From Hyphomicrobiales bacterium (GTDB lineage: Bacteria; Pseudomonadota; Alphaproteobacteria; Rhizobiales; Rhizobiaceae): 64,000 bases of DNA. Positions 16,657 to 24,804 of this stretch are shown here, in pieces. The position numbers were made by a program, and so were the translations under genes. Under the pieces are notes generated by a model. That model saw only the letters and a list, made by a program, of their open reading frames with translations. It had not been told where the DNA came from and ran no database searches. The stretch lies in assembly GCA_900465675.1 (NCBI GenBank), contig UBJR01000030.1, positions 378 through 64,377 of the forward strand, given 5' to 3'. Every line of letters begins with the position of its first letter. Within the stretch, counting starts at the first letter, position 1.

Positions 16657-18167
16657 TGACCGATTGGCCTATTCTTACAACGGTCACCTTCCTGCCGCTG
16701 GTCGGCGTGGTGCTTCTGCTGCTGATGAATGAAAACGGCCCGAACGGCCGCCGGAACGTGCTCAACATCTCGTTGTTCACGACCATCGTCACGTTCCTGC
16801 TGTCGCTTCTGATCTGGATCGGCTTCGATAACGCCAATCCGGGCTTCCAGATGATCGAGAAGCATGCCTGGCTCGGCACCGGCATCGGCTATCATGTCGG
16901 TATCGACGGCATCTCCATGCTGTTCGTCATCCTGTCGACCTTCCTCATGCCCTTCTGCGTCCTGGCCAGCTGGCTCTCGGTCGAGAAGCGCCTGAAGGAA
17001 TACATGATCGCCTTCCTCATCCTCGAAGTGATGATGGTCGGTGTCTTCGTGTCGCTCGATATCGTGCTGTTCTACGTGTTCTTCGAAGCAGGCCTGATCC
17101 CGATGTTCCTGATCATCGGCGTCTGGGGCGGCGCGAACCGCGTCTATGCAAGCTACAAGTTCTTCCTCTACACGCTGCTCGGCTCGGTGCTGATGCTGCT
17201 CGCCATCATGGCAATGTACTGGCAGGCCGGCACGACCGATATTTCTGCGCTGCTCGCCTACAAGTTCCCGCCACAGATGCAGACGTGGTTATGGCTGGCC
17301 TTCTTCGCCTCCTTTGCAGTCAAGATGCCGATGTGGCCCGTCCATACCTGGCTTCCTGATGCGCACGTTCAGGCGCCGACGGCTGGTTCCGTCATCCTGG
17401 CGGGCGTGCTCCTGAAGCTCGGCGGCTACGGTCTCATCCGCTTCTCGCTCGGCATGTTCCCCGTGGCGTCCGATTTCTTCGCGCCGATGGTCTTTGCCTT
17501 GTCTGTCATCGCCATCATCTACACCTCGCTGGTGGCGATGATGCAGGACGACATCAAGAAGCTGATCGCCTATTCGTCGGTGGCGCACATGGGCTATGTC
17601 ACCATGGGCATCTTTGCCGCCAACATGCAGGGCGTTCAGGGCTCGATCTTCCAGATGCTGTCGCACGGCATCGTCTCGGGCGCGCTCTTCCTCTGCGTCG
17701 GCGTTGTCTACGACCGTACTCATACCCGCGAGATCGCGGCCTATGGCGGCCTCGTCAACAACATGCCGAAATACGCGGTGGCGATGATGGTCTTCACCAT
17801 GGCCAATGTCGGTCTTCCCGGCACCTCCGGCTTCATCGGTGAATTCCTGACCCTGATCGGCGTCTTCCGTGCCAACACCTGGGTTGCGCTGTTTGCGGCC
17901 ACCGGTGTCATCCTTTCGGCTGCCTATGCTCTGTGGCTCTATCGCCGCGTGATCTTCGGTGCGCTGGAGAAGGAAAAGCTGAAGGCGCTTCTCGATCTTT
18001 CGCCGCGTGAGCAGCTGCTGCTCTACCCGCTGATTGCGCTGACCATCCTCTTCGGTGTCTATCCGGCACCGGTCTTCGATGCGACGGCCGCTTCGGTGGA
18101 TCTGCTGGTGAATAATTATACGGCCGCCGTACACGCAGCGCAGAACGTTGCGCTGTCGATGAATTGA
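16656..18167 (+). CDS. nuoM: NADH-quinone oxidoreductase subunit M
   Basis: NuoM (503 residues) is the ND4-type antiporter-like proton channel with about 14 transmembrane helices. It keeps the glutamate of YVFFEAGLIPMFLIIG and the lysine-histidine region AVKMPMWPVHTWLPDAHVQAPTAGSVILAG. Its ATG shares one base with the nuoL stop, so translation is coupled. nuoN follows after 18 bases. Confidence 0.96.
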   Translation: MTDWPILTTVTFLPLVGVVLLLLMNENGPNGRRNVLNISLFTTIVTFLLSLLIWIGFDNANPGFQMIEKHAWLGTGIGYHVGIDGISMLFVILSTFLMPFCVLASWLSVEKRLKEYMIAFLILEVMMVGVFVSLDIVLFYVFFEAGLIPMFLIIGVWGGANRVYASYKFFLYTLLGSVLMLLAIMAMYWQAGTTDISALLAYKFPPQMQTWLWLAFFASFAVKMPMWPVHTWLPDAHVQAPTAGSVILAGVLLKLGGYGLIRFSLGMFPVASDFFAPMVFALSVIAIIYTSLVAMMQDDIKKLIAYSSVAHMGYVTMGIFAANMQGVQGSIFQMLSHGIVSGALFLCVGVVYDRTHTREIAAYGGLVNNMPKYAVAMMVFTMANVGLPGTSGFIGEFLTLIGVFRANTWVALFAATGVILSAAYALWLYRRVIFGALEKEKLKALLDLSPREQLLLYPLIALTILFGVYPAPVFDATAASVDLLVNNYTAAVHAAQNVALSMN

Positions 18168-18185
18168 TGACGGGACTATTTGGAC

Positions 18186-19631
18186 ATGACCGCTGAAACC
18201 ATTCTTGCAAGTCTGCACCTCGCCGCGCCGGAGCTGATCCTCGCGGTAGGCGCCCTTGTCCTTCTGATGATCGGCGTCTTTGCGGGCGAGCGTTCCGGGC
18301 GCATGGTGAGCGTGCTCGCCATGATCCTGTTTGCCGCCTCAGCGCTCTGGCTGATCTTCATCCCGTCCACCGGCCTCGCCTTTGGCGGTGTCTATCAGGC
18401 GGACGGCTTCTCCCGCTTCATGAAGGTGACGGCACTGACCGGCTCCTTCGTGGCGCTCTTCATGTCGCTCGGCCTTGCCAAGGAAAACCAGCTCGACAAG
18501 TTCGAGTTCCCGGTTCTCCTCGTGCTCTGCACGCTCGGCATCATGCTGATGATCTCGGCAAACGATCTGATCGCGCTCTATCTCGGCCTCGAGCTGCAGT
18601 CGCTGGCGATCTATGTCGTCGCTGCGATCAACCGCGACAGCGTCAAGTCGACCGAAGCCGGCCTGAAGTATTTCGTCCTCGGCGCGCTCTCCTCGGGCAT
18701 GCTGCTCTACGGCATGTCGCTGGTCTACGGCTTCACCGGCCACACGCATTTCGCCGACATCGCTCAGGCGTTGAACGTCGAAGGCGCCCGTTCGCTCGGC
18801 CTGATCTTCGGTCTGGTATTCATTCTCGCCGGTATCGCCTTCAAGATCTCGGCCGTGCCGTTCCACATGTGGACGCCTGACGTTTACGAGGGTGCACCGA
18901 CCCCGGTGACCGCATTCCTCGCCAGCGCGCCGAAGGTTGCGGCGATGGCCATGATGACCCGTATCGTCATCACCGCCTTCCAGCCGATCATGGCGGACTG
19001 GCAGCAGGTCGTCGTGTTCATCTCGATCGCCTCGATGCTGCTCGGTTCCTTCGCCGCCATCGGGCAGAAGAACATCAAGCGACTGATGGCCTATTCGTCG
19101 ATCGGTCACATGGGCTATGCGCTGGTCGGCCTCGCAGCCGGCAACCAGACGGGCGTCTCCGGCGTCATGCTTTACATGGTCATCTACATGGTCATGACGC
19201 TCGGTTCCTTCGCGATCATCATGTCGATGCGCCGCAAGGATGGCACCGTCGTCGAAGGTATCGATGATCTCGCAGGTCTCTCCAGCACCAACCCGTTTAT
19301 GGCGACCGTGCTGACGATCCTGATGTTCTCGCTGGCCGGCATTCCGCCGATGGCAGGCTTCTTCGCGAAGTACTTCGTCTTCGTCGCCGCCATCGAAGCC
19401 AAGCTCTATGCGCTGGCGATCATCGGTGTTCTGGCTTCGGTCGTTGGCGCTTACTACTATCTGCGCGTCATCAAGCTGATGTGGTTCGATGAAGCCAAGG
19501 GTGAGTTTGCCCGCGTCTCCGGCGCTCTCAAGCTGGTCTACGGTCTCTCCGGCCTGTTCGTTCTCGCCTATGTTCTCATCGGCGGTCCGATCGGCGGTGC
19601 GGCTGAGCTCGCGGCAGCGACGCTGTTCTGA
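18186..19631 (+). CDS. nuoN: NADH-quinone oxidoreductase subunit N
   Basis: NuoN (481 residues) is the ND2-type antiporter-like subunit, with about 14 transmembrane helices. Conserved residues occur in LYLGLELQSLAIYVVA (Glu), FKISAVPFHMWTPDVYEGAPTPVTAFLA (Lys) and MTLGSFAII. ATG 18186 is chosen over the in-frame TTG at 18180. It is the last complex I gene; its TGA overlaps the ATG of birA by one base, so birA is read from the same transcript. Confidence 0.95.
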   Translation: MTAETILASLHLAAPELILAVGALVLLMIGVFAGERSGRMVSVLAMILFAASALWLIFIPSTGLAFGGVYQADGFSRFMKVTALTGSFVALFMSLGLAKENQLDKFEFPVLLVLCTLGIMLMISANDLIALYLGLELQSLAIYVVAAINRDSVKSTEAGLKYFVLGALSSGMLLYGMSLVYGFTGHTHFADIAQALNVEGARSLGLIFGLVFILAGIAFKISAVPFHMWTPDVYEGAPTPVTAFLASAPKVAAMAMMTRIVITAFQPIMADWQQVVVFISIASMLLGSFAAIGQKNIKRLMAYSSIGHMGYALVGLAAGNQTGVSGVMLYMVIYMVMTLGSFAIIMSMRRKDGTVVEGIDDLAGLSSTNPFMATVLTILMFSLAGIPPMAGFFAKYFVFVAAIEAKLYALAIIGVLASVVGAYYYLRVIKLMWFDEAKGEFARVSGALKLVYGLSGLFVLAYVLIGGPIGGAAELAAATLF

Positions 19632-20395
19632 TGGTATCTCCCATGCGCCGCCGGATATCGCTCGGCGATTTCCGGCATGAAGCGCTGCCGGAGACCCCGT
19701 CGACCAACACGGAATGCCTTGCCCAGGCCCGGGCAGGGGACAGCGGCCTCCTCTGGGTGACCGCAGTCAGGCAGACCGGCGGCCGCGGCCGCCGTGGACG
19801 CCCCTGGGTTTCCGAACCCGGCAATCTCTACGCCTCTCTTCTTCTGATCGATCCGGCGCCGATGGAGCGCATGGGCTCTCTGCCGCTGGCGATTGCCGTC
19901 GCCGTGCATCAGGCCGTTCGCATGGTGCTGCCGCCGGCCGCCGAGCCGCTCGAAGTCAAGTGGCCGAACGACATCCTGATCGGTCGCAAGAAGACCTGCG
20001 GCATCCTCGTCGAAGGCGAACAGCTGCCGGATGGCCGCTACGCGCTGGTGATCGGCATCGGTATCAATGTCGCCGTTATGCCCGACAATCCGATGTATCC
20101 GGTGACCTGCATCAGGGAACAGGGCGGCAGGGCTTCCCCTGAGGAATTGTTTGCCCATCTCTATGCCTCGATGGCCGAGGTTCTGGATATCTGGAACGAG
20201 GGCCGCGGCATTAGAGAGATTACCGCGCGCTGGCGCGATGTCGCCTGCGGCATTGGCGAGAAGATTACGGTGAATTTGCCGGACAGGTCGATTTCCGGCC
20301 AATTCGCCGGAATTGATGATAATGGGCTGTTGATGCTCGATACCGGCGCAGGCAGGATGCTGCAGATCGCTGCCGGTGATGTTTTCTTTGGATAG
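19631..20395 (+). CDS. birA: Biotin--[acetyl-CoA-carboxylase] ligase
   Basis: BirA (254 residues) activates biotin with ATP and attaches it to biotin-dependent carboxylases. The biotin-binding motif GGRGRRGRPWVSEPGNLYAS (about residues 49-68) and the KWPNDILIGRKKTCGILVE segment with the catalytic Lys are clear. There is no N-terminal DNA-binding domain, so this is a monofunctional enzyme and not a repressor. The start overlaps the nuoN stop (TGATG); an alternative ATG lies at 19643. rnj follows after 9 bases. Linkage of birA to nuo is typical of alphaproteobacteria. Confidence 0.93.
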   Translation: MVSPMRRRISLGDFRHEALPETPSTNTECLAQARAGDSGLLWVTAVRQTGGRGRRGRPWVSEPGNLYASLLLIDPAPMERMGSLPLAIAVAVHQAVRMVLPPAAEPLEVKWPNDILIGRKKTCGILVEGEQLPDGRYALVIGIGINVAVMPDNPMYPVTCIREQGGRASPEELFAHLYASMAEVLDIWNEGRGIREITARWRDVACGIGEKITVNLPDRSISGQFAGIDDNGLLMLDTGAGRMLQIAAGDVFFG

Positions 20396-20404
20396 TAGGA
20401 CCTA

Positions 20405-22075
20405 ATGGCGAAACAGGACGAACTGGTATTTCTTCCGCTGGGCGGCGTCGGCGAGATCGGCATGAATCTCGCGCTGTACGGCTACGGCCCCGCGGATCAT
20501 CGCCAGTGGATCATGGTCGATTGCGGCGTGACCTTCCCGGGTCCCGATCTGCCAGGCGTCGATCTGGTGCTCCCTGATATCCGCTTTCTCGCCAAGGAGC
20601 GAAAGAGCCTCAAGGCGATCATCATCACCCATGCCCACGAGGACCACTACGGTGCGCTGGCCGATCTCTGGCCGGGCCTCAACGTTCCGGTCTACGCCTC
20701 GCCGTTCACGGCCGGGCTTCTCGAAGCCAAGCGCAATTTCGAGAAGGACGCGATCGGCGAAGTGCCGGTGACGATCTTCAAGGCGGGCGATACGATCAAT
20801 GTCGGCCCCTTCAGCATCGAAGGCGTCGCCGTCAATCACTCGATCCCCGAGCCGATGTCGCTGATGATCCGCACGCCGCTCGGCAATGTCATCCATACCG
20901 GCGACTGGAAGATCGACCACGAGCCGTCGCTCGGGCCGCTGACAGACGAGACCCGCTTCCGCCAGCTCGGCGACGAAGGCGTCCTGGCGCTGATGTGCGA
21001 TTCCACCAACGCGCTGCGCGATGGTGTCTCGCCATCCGAAAAGGATGTTTCCGCCAGCCTGCGCAAGATCATCGAGAATGCCGAAGGACGCGTGGCGATC
21101 ACCACATTCTCCTCGAATGTCGGCCGTATCCGTACCGTCGCCGAGGCAGCAGAAGCCGCCGGCCGCGAGATCCTGCTGCTCGGTAGTTCGCTGAAGCGTG
21201 TCGTCGATGTCTCCCGCGAGCTGGGCCTGATGGAAGGCGTCAAGCCGTTCATCGCCGAAGACGAATACGGCTATATCCCGCGTGACAAGGTCGTGGTCAT
21301 CCTGACCGGCAGCCAGGGCGAGCCGCGCGCAGCGCTCGCCAAGCTGTCGCGGGACGAGATGCGCAATGTGGCACTGGCCGCCGGCGATATCGTGGTCTTC
21401 TCCTCGCGCGCCATTCCCGGCAACGAGAAAGCCATTCAGGACATCAAGAACGGCCTCGTCGAGCAGGGCATTCACATCATCACTGACAGCGAAGCGCTGG
21501 TTCATGTCTCCGGCCATCCGCGCCGCAACGAACTGCAGAAGATGTACCAGCTGGTGCGGCCGAAGATTCTCGTGCCTGTGCACGGCGAGGCAACGCATCT
21601 GACGGCGCACAAGGAATTGGCCGAACAGTCGGGCATCGCAAGCGTTCCCCGTGTGCGTAACGGCGACGTGCTGCGCCTGGCGCCGGGTCCGGCCCAGGTT
21701 ATCGACGAAGCGCCGCATGGCCGGATCTACAAGGACGGCTCACTGATCGGCGATTTCGAGGAAATGGGCATCGGCGATCGCAAGAAGCTCTCCTATGTCG
21801 GCCATGTCGCCGTCAACGTGCTGCTGGACAGCCGCTTCGACATCATCGGAGAGCCGGATGTCGTGGCGATCGGCCTGCCTGTTTACGACGACGAAGGTGA
21901 TGAACTCGAGGATACGCTTTATGACGCTGTCGTCGGCGCCATCGAGAGCATTCCGCGCGCCCGTCGCAAGGATCTGGACATGGTGCAGGAGGCCGCGCGC
22001 CGCGCCGTGCGCTCTGCCGCAAACCATGCCTGGGGCAAGAAGCCGGTTGTGACTGTCTTCCTCAGCAAGGTCTGA
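20405..22075 (+). CDS. rnj: Ribonuclease J
   Basis: The 556-residue product is an RNase J: a metallo-beta-lactamase domain with beta-CASP insertion and a C-terminal RNase J domain. The zinc-binding HAHEDH motif is at residues 76-81, and later motifs FSSRAIPGNE and HVSGHPRRNEL mark the beta-CASP part. It processes and degrades RNA from the 5' end and matures rRNA in rhizobia. It follows birA closely and precedes the epimerase by 4 bases, so one operon is likely. Start ATG 20405 with TAGGACC upstream. Confidence 0.93.
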   Translation: MAKQDELVFLPLGGVGEIGMNLALYGYGPADHRQWIMVDCGVTFPGPDLPGVDLVLPDIRFLAKERKSLKAIIITHAHEDHYGALADLWPGLNVPVYASPFTAGLLEAKRNFEKDAIGEVPVTIFKAGDTINVGPFSIEGVAVNHSIPEPMSLMIRTPLGNVIHTGDWKIDHEPSLGPLTDETRFRQLGDEGVLALMCDSTNALRDGVSPSEKDVSASLRKIIENAEGRVAITTFSSNVGRIRTVAEAAEAAGREILLLGSSLKRVVDVSRELGLMEGVKPFIAEDEYGYIPRDKVVVILTGSQGEPRAALAKLSRDEMRNVALAAGDIVVFSSRAIPGNEKAIQDIKNGLVEQGIHIITDSEALVHVSGHPRRNELQKMYQLVRPKILVPVHGEATHLTAHKELAEQSGIASVPRVRNGDVLRLAPGPAQVIDEAPHGRIYKDGSLIGDFEEMGIGDRKKLSYVGHVAVNVLLDSRFDIIGEPDVVAIGLPVYDDEGDELEDTLYDAVVGAIESIPRARRKDLDMVQEAARRAVRSAANHAWGKKPVVTVFLSKV

Positions 22076-22079
22076 CCTT

Positions 22080-22484
22080 ATGCTCGGCCGCGTCAATCAC
22101 ATCGCGCTTGCCGTCCCCGATCTCGCTGCGGCGAGCGCCAGCTATCGTGATACCCTGGGTGCCAGGGTGTCACAGCCGCAGGCCCTGCCTGACCACGGCG
22201 TCACCGTCGTATTCGTCGAGCTCGAGAACACCAAAGTCGAACTGCTGGAGCCGCTCGGCGATGCCTCGCCGATCGCAGCCTTCCTCGAAAAGAACCCTGC
22301 CGGCGGCATGCACCATATCTGCTACGAGGTGGCGGATATCATCGCTGCCCGCAACCGGCTTCTGGCGTCAGGGGCGAGAGTGCTGGGCAACGGCGAGCCG
22401 AAAACCGGCGCCCATGGCAAGCCGGTAGTCTTCCTGCACCCCAAGGATTTCTTCGGGACATTGATCGAGCTCGAGCAGGTTTAA
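22080..22484 (+). CDS. mce: Methylmalonyl-CoA epimerase
   Basis: The 134-residue product belongs to the vicinal oxygen chelate superfamily. The repeated half-fold has the metal ligands in VNHIALAV (His) and MHHICYEV (His), and GTLIELEQ (Glu) near the end, as in methylmalonyl-CoA epimerases, which interconvert the R and S forms of methylmalonyl-CoA in propionate metabolism. The gene starts 4 bases after rnj. A small hairpin (TCTGC/GCAGA, 22487-22500) follows the stop. Confidence 0.88.
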   Translation: MLGRVNHIALAVPDLAAASASYRDTLGARVSQPQALPDHGVTVVFVELENTKVELLEPLGDASPIAAFLEKNPAGGMHHICYEVADIIAARNRLLASGARVLGNGEPKTGAHGKPVVFLHPKDFFGTLIELEQV

Positions 22485-22602
22485 TTCTGCTGCGGCAGAG
22501 TGACCTATTCCCCGGCCTTGAACGTCAGGTGATTTGAGCTTCTTGCCATTCCGCTCTATAAGCGCGGCGTTGCGATGGTCGTAACGCGATTTGGAACCCA
22601 CC

Positions 22603-22884
22603 ATGCTGCAGATTTTCTTACAGGGCTTCGCCGTCTATTTCATCGTCTGGTGGATCACGCTTTTCGCCGTTCTGCCCATCGGTCTGCGCACGCAGGCGGA
22701 TGACAACGAGGTGGTGCTCGGCACCATTCCAAGTGCGCCGACACGCTTCCGCGCGCTCTTCGTGTTCTCGACGACGACGGTGGTTTCAGCGATCGTCTAT
22801 GGCGCTTGGTACTTCTCGTCGACCTACTTCGGCTGGGGGTTCGACGCCCTGCCGCAGATCGGCCCAGCCTTCAACATCGAATAG
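22603..22884 (+). CDS. DUF1467-family membrane protein
   Basis: The product has 93 residues and two transmembrane helices (about residues 5-24 and 46-67) joined by the conserved segment LPIGLRTQADDNEVVLGTIPSAP, the hallmark of DUF1467. Function unknown; the family occurs in alphaproteobacteria next to methylmalonyl-CoA epimerase, which fits this context. I chose ATG 22603; an in-frame TTG at 22591 lacks support. A weak hairpin TGCTCAA/TTGAGCA at 22891-22907 follows. Confidence 0.85.
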   Translation: MLQIFLQGFAVYFIVWWITLFAVLPIGLRTQADDNEVVLGTIPSAPTRFRALFVFSTTTVVSAIVYGAWYFSSTYFGWGFDALPQIGPAFNIE

Positions 22885-22931
22885 GGCTTTTGCTCAATCT
22901 TTGAGCATATGTGTTAACTGTCGAGAAAATG

Positions 22932-22949
22932 CCGTCATACGGCTGTCAT
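22932..22949 (+). promoter_or_regulatory. PHO-box-like direct repeat
   Basis: CCGTCAT and CTGTCAT are separated by four bases (ACGG), the arrangement of the rhizobial PhoB box (two CTGTCAT repeats with four-base spacer); 13 of 14 repeat positions match. Any target would be a short transcript ending at the 23046-23070 terminator. Binding is not shown. Confidence 0.35.
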
Positions 22950-23045
22950 CAAGATGATGCAAAGAGCTCACGCGGCGGCAGGAGCATCTGCCGTAACGTC
23001 AATTCTCTGATATTCACGTTAGGGAAGAGGCTGAAAAACCAAAAA

Positions 23046-23070
23046 AAAACAAGGCTAAAAGCCTTGTTTT
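23046..23070. terminator. Bidirectional intrinsic terminator
   Basis: Stem AAAACAAGGCT/AGCCTTGTTTT with loop AAA. Read on the minus strand it is followed by nine U and is a strong terminator; read on the plus strand only four U follow. Confidence 0.8.
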
Positions 23071-23140
23071 AAGTATCGCGTGATCCGTAACCGTTACCGG
23101 GGCTGCGACAAGCGCGCCTAAGATCTGATCCTCCCAAGAC

Positions 23141-23169
23141 TTGACCGCGAGTTGGCAAGAATTTATCTC
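23141..23169 (+). promoter_or_regulatory. Predicted promoter for proS
   Basis: TTGACC (23141-23146) and TATCTC (23164-23169) are 17 bases apart. Transcription would begin near 23176 and give proS a leader of about 290 bases. The site overlaps the predicted minus-strand small RNA gene, so the two would be transcribed antisense to each other over their first bases. Confidence 0.4.
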
Positions 23170-23468
23170 CTTGCCTGTTTTGTGAGCTGAAACTAGCTCA
23201 AAGAATGGGCTTTGTCACCAGCTTTTTTTGCATTTTTGCTACAGTCGGGTAAAAAATTCCTGTTGACGAGATTTTGATGCAAGCCCTTATAAACACGCGA
23301 TTTTTTCTGCATTCGCATTTTCCGGACGTTAACTTGCGTCTGCGGAAGGCTGCTTGCGTATCGCGCGGGTTTCTTTCCGGCTGCGAAGCAGATATGAACG
23401 CTGCCACTGTTAACGATTGCCGTCGATTCCGCGATTGATGTGGAATCCCAACTGCTCTGGAATCCGTC

Positions 23469-24791
23469 ATGCGTCTGTCCCGCTACTTCCTGCCCATCCT
23501 GAAGGAAAACCCCAAGGAGGCGGAAATCGTCTCCCACCGGCTGATGCTGCGCGCCGGCATGATCCGCCAGCAGTCGCAGGGCATCTATTCCTGGCTGCCG
23601 CTCGGCAAGCGCGTCCTCGACAAGGTCAACAATATCATCCGCGAGGAGCAGAACCGCTCCGGCGCCATCGAGCTGTCGATGCCGACGCTGCAGTCTGCCG
23701 AGCTCTGGCAGGAAAGCGGCCGCTACGACGCCTATGGCAAGGAAATGCTGCGCATCAAGGACCGCCAGGACCGTCCGATGCTCTACGGCCCGACCAACGA
23801 AGAGATGGTCACCGACATCTTCCGGTCCTACGTCAAGTCCTACAAGGACCTGCCGCTGAACCTCTATCATATCCAGCTGAAGTTCCGCGACGAGATCCGT
23901 CCGCGTTTCGGCACCATGCGCTCGCGCGAGTTCATGATGAAGGATGCCTATTCCTTCGACCTGACGCGCGAAGGCGCCGAGCACTCCTATAAGAAGATGT
24001 TCGCCGCCTATCTGCGCACCTTCGATCGTCTCGGCCTGCGCGCCATTCCGATGCGTGCCGATACCGGCCCGATCGGCGGCGATCTCAGCCACGAATTCAT
24101 CATCCTGGCCGACACCGGTGAATCCGAAGTCTACAGCCATAAGGACTTCGTGAATTTCGACATTCCCTCTGTCGATACCGATTTCGACGACGTCGCCGGT
24201 CTGGATGCGATCTTTAAGAAGTGGACGTCGGTCTACGCCGCCACCTCGGAAATGCACGACGAGGCCGCTTTCGACGCCATCCCCGAAAGCGACAGGCTCT
24301 CTGCGCGCGGTATCGAAGTCGGTCATATCTTCTATTTCGGCACGAAATATTCCGACCCGATGGGCGCCAAGGTCCAGGGACCTGACGGCAAGGAACACAA
24401 TGTTCACATGGGTTCTTACGGCATCGGCCCGACACGCCTTGTTCCCGCCATCATCGAAGCATCGCATGATGAGAACGGAATCATCTGGCCGGCCTCCGTC
24501 GCGCCGTTCGATGCGATCGTGATCAACATGAAGGCCGGCGACGCCGCTTGCGACAGCGCCTGCGAAAAAATCTATGCCGCGCTCTCTAAGGCCGGCAAGG
24601 ACGTCCTTTATGACGATACCGACGATCGCGCCGGAACGAAGTTCGCGACGGCAGACCTGATTGGCGTTCCGGTTCAGATCATTGCCGGCCCGCGTGCGGT
24701 CGCGAACGGCGAAGTCGAAGTCAAGGACCGCAAGACGGGCGCCCGCGAAACGATGACGATCGACGCGGCGATCAACAAGCTCTTGGGCTGA
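23469..24791 (+). CDS. proS: Proline--tRNA ligase, short alphaproteobacterial type
   Basis: ProS (440 residues) charges tRNA-Pro. It is a class II synthetase: motif 2 is seen in FRDEIRPRFGTMRSREFMMKDAYSF and motif 3 in GSYGIGPTRLV, followed by the anticodon-binding domain. At 440 residues it lacks the 180-residue editing insertion of the bacterial long form, as is usual in rhizobia and rickettsiae. Signature FLPILKENPKEAEIVSH at the N-terminus. lolC follows after 13 bases with its own GGAGG, so proS, lolC and lolD probably form an operon. Confidence 0.96.
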   Translation: MRLSRYFLPILKENPKEAEIVSHRLMLRAGMIRQQSQGIYSWLPLGKRVLDKVNNIIREEQNRSGAIELSMPTLQSAELWQESGRYDAYGKEMLRIKDRQDRPMLYGPTNEEMVTDIFRSYVKSYKDLPLNLYHIQLKFRDEIRPRFGTMRSREFMMKDAYSFDLTREGAEHSYKKMFAAYLRTFDRLGLRAIPMRADTGPIGGDLSHEFIILADTGESEVYSHKDFVNFDIPSVDTDFDDVAGLDAIFKKWTSVYAATSEMHDEAAFDAIPESDRLSARGIEVGHIFYFGTKYSDPMGAKVQGPDGKEHNVHMGSYGIGPTRLVPAIIEASHDENGIIWPASVAPFDAIVINMKAGDAACDSACEKIYAALSKAGKDVLYDDTDDRAGTKFATADLIGVPVQIIAGPRAVANGEVEVKDRKTGARETMTIDAAINKLLG

Positions 24792-24804
24792 TATCGGAGG
24801 CGAA

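Larger units (their letters stand above)
23041..23185 (-). ncRNA. Probable trans-encoded small RNA, possibly of the alpha-r9 family
   Basis: On the minus strand, GTGACA and TAGTTT with a 17-base spacer lie upstream of a hairpin GGCAAG/CTTGCC (23154-23175), a short repeat GTAAC/GTTAC, and a strong intrinsic terminator: an 11-bp stem (23046-23070) followed by a run of nine U. The predicted RNA is about 145 bases. I recall that Sinorhizobium meliloti has a small RNA of about this size (alpha-r9) beside proS, which would fit, but the family assignment is from memory and not tested. Confidence 0.5.
22885..23468. other. Long intergenic region before proS
   Basis: 584 bases without a protein gene. 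From left to right it holds a weak hairpin after DUF1467 (22891-22907), a PHO-box-like direct repeat (22932-22949), two small hairpins (22976-22993 and 22995-23020), a bidirectional intrinsic terminator (23046-23070), the body of a probable minus-strand small RNA (23041-23185) and a promoter-like pair pointing at proS (23141-23169). The rest, 23190-23468, is AT-rich leader before proS. Confidence 0.6.
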
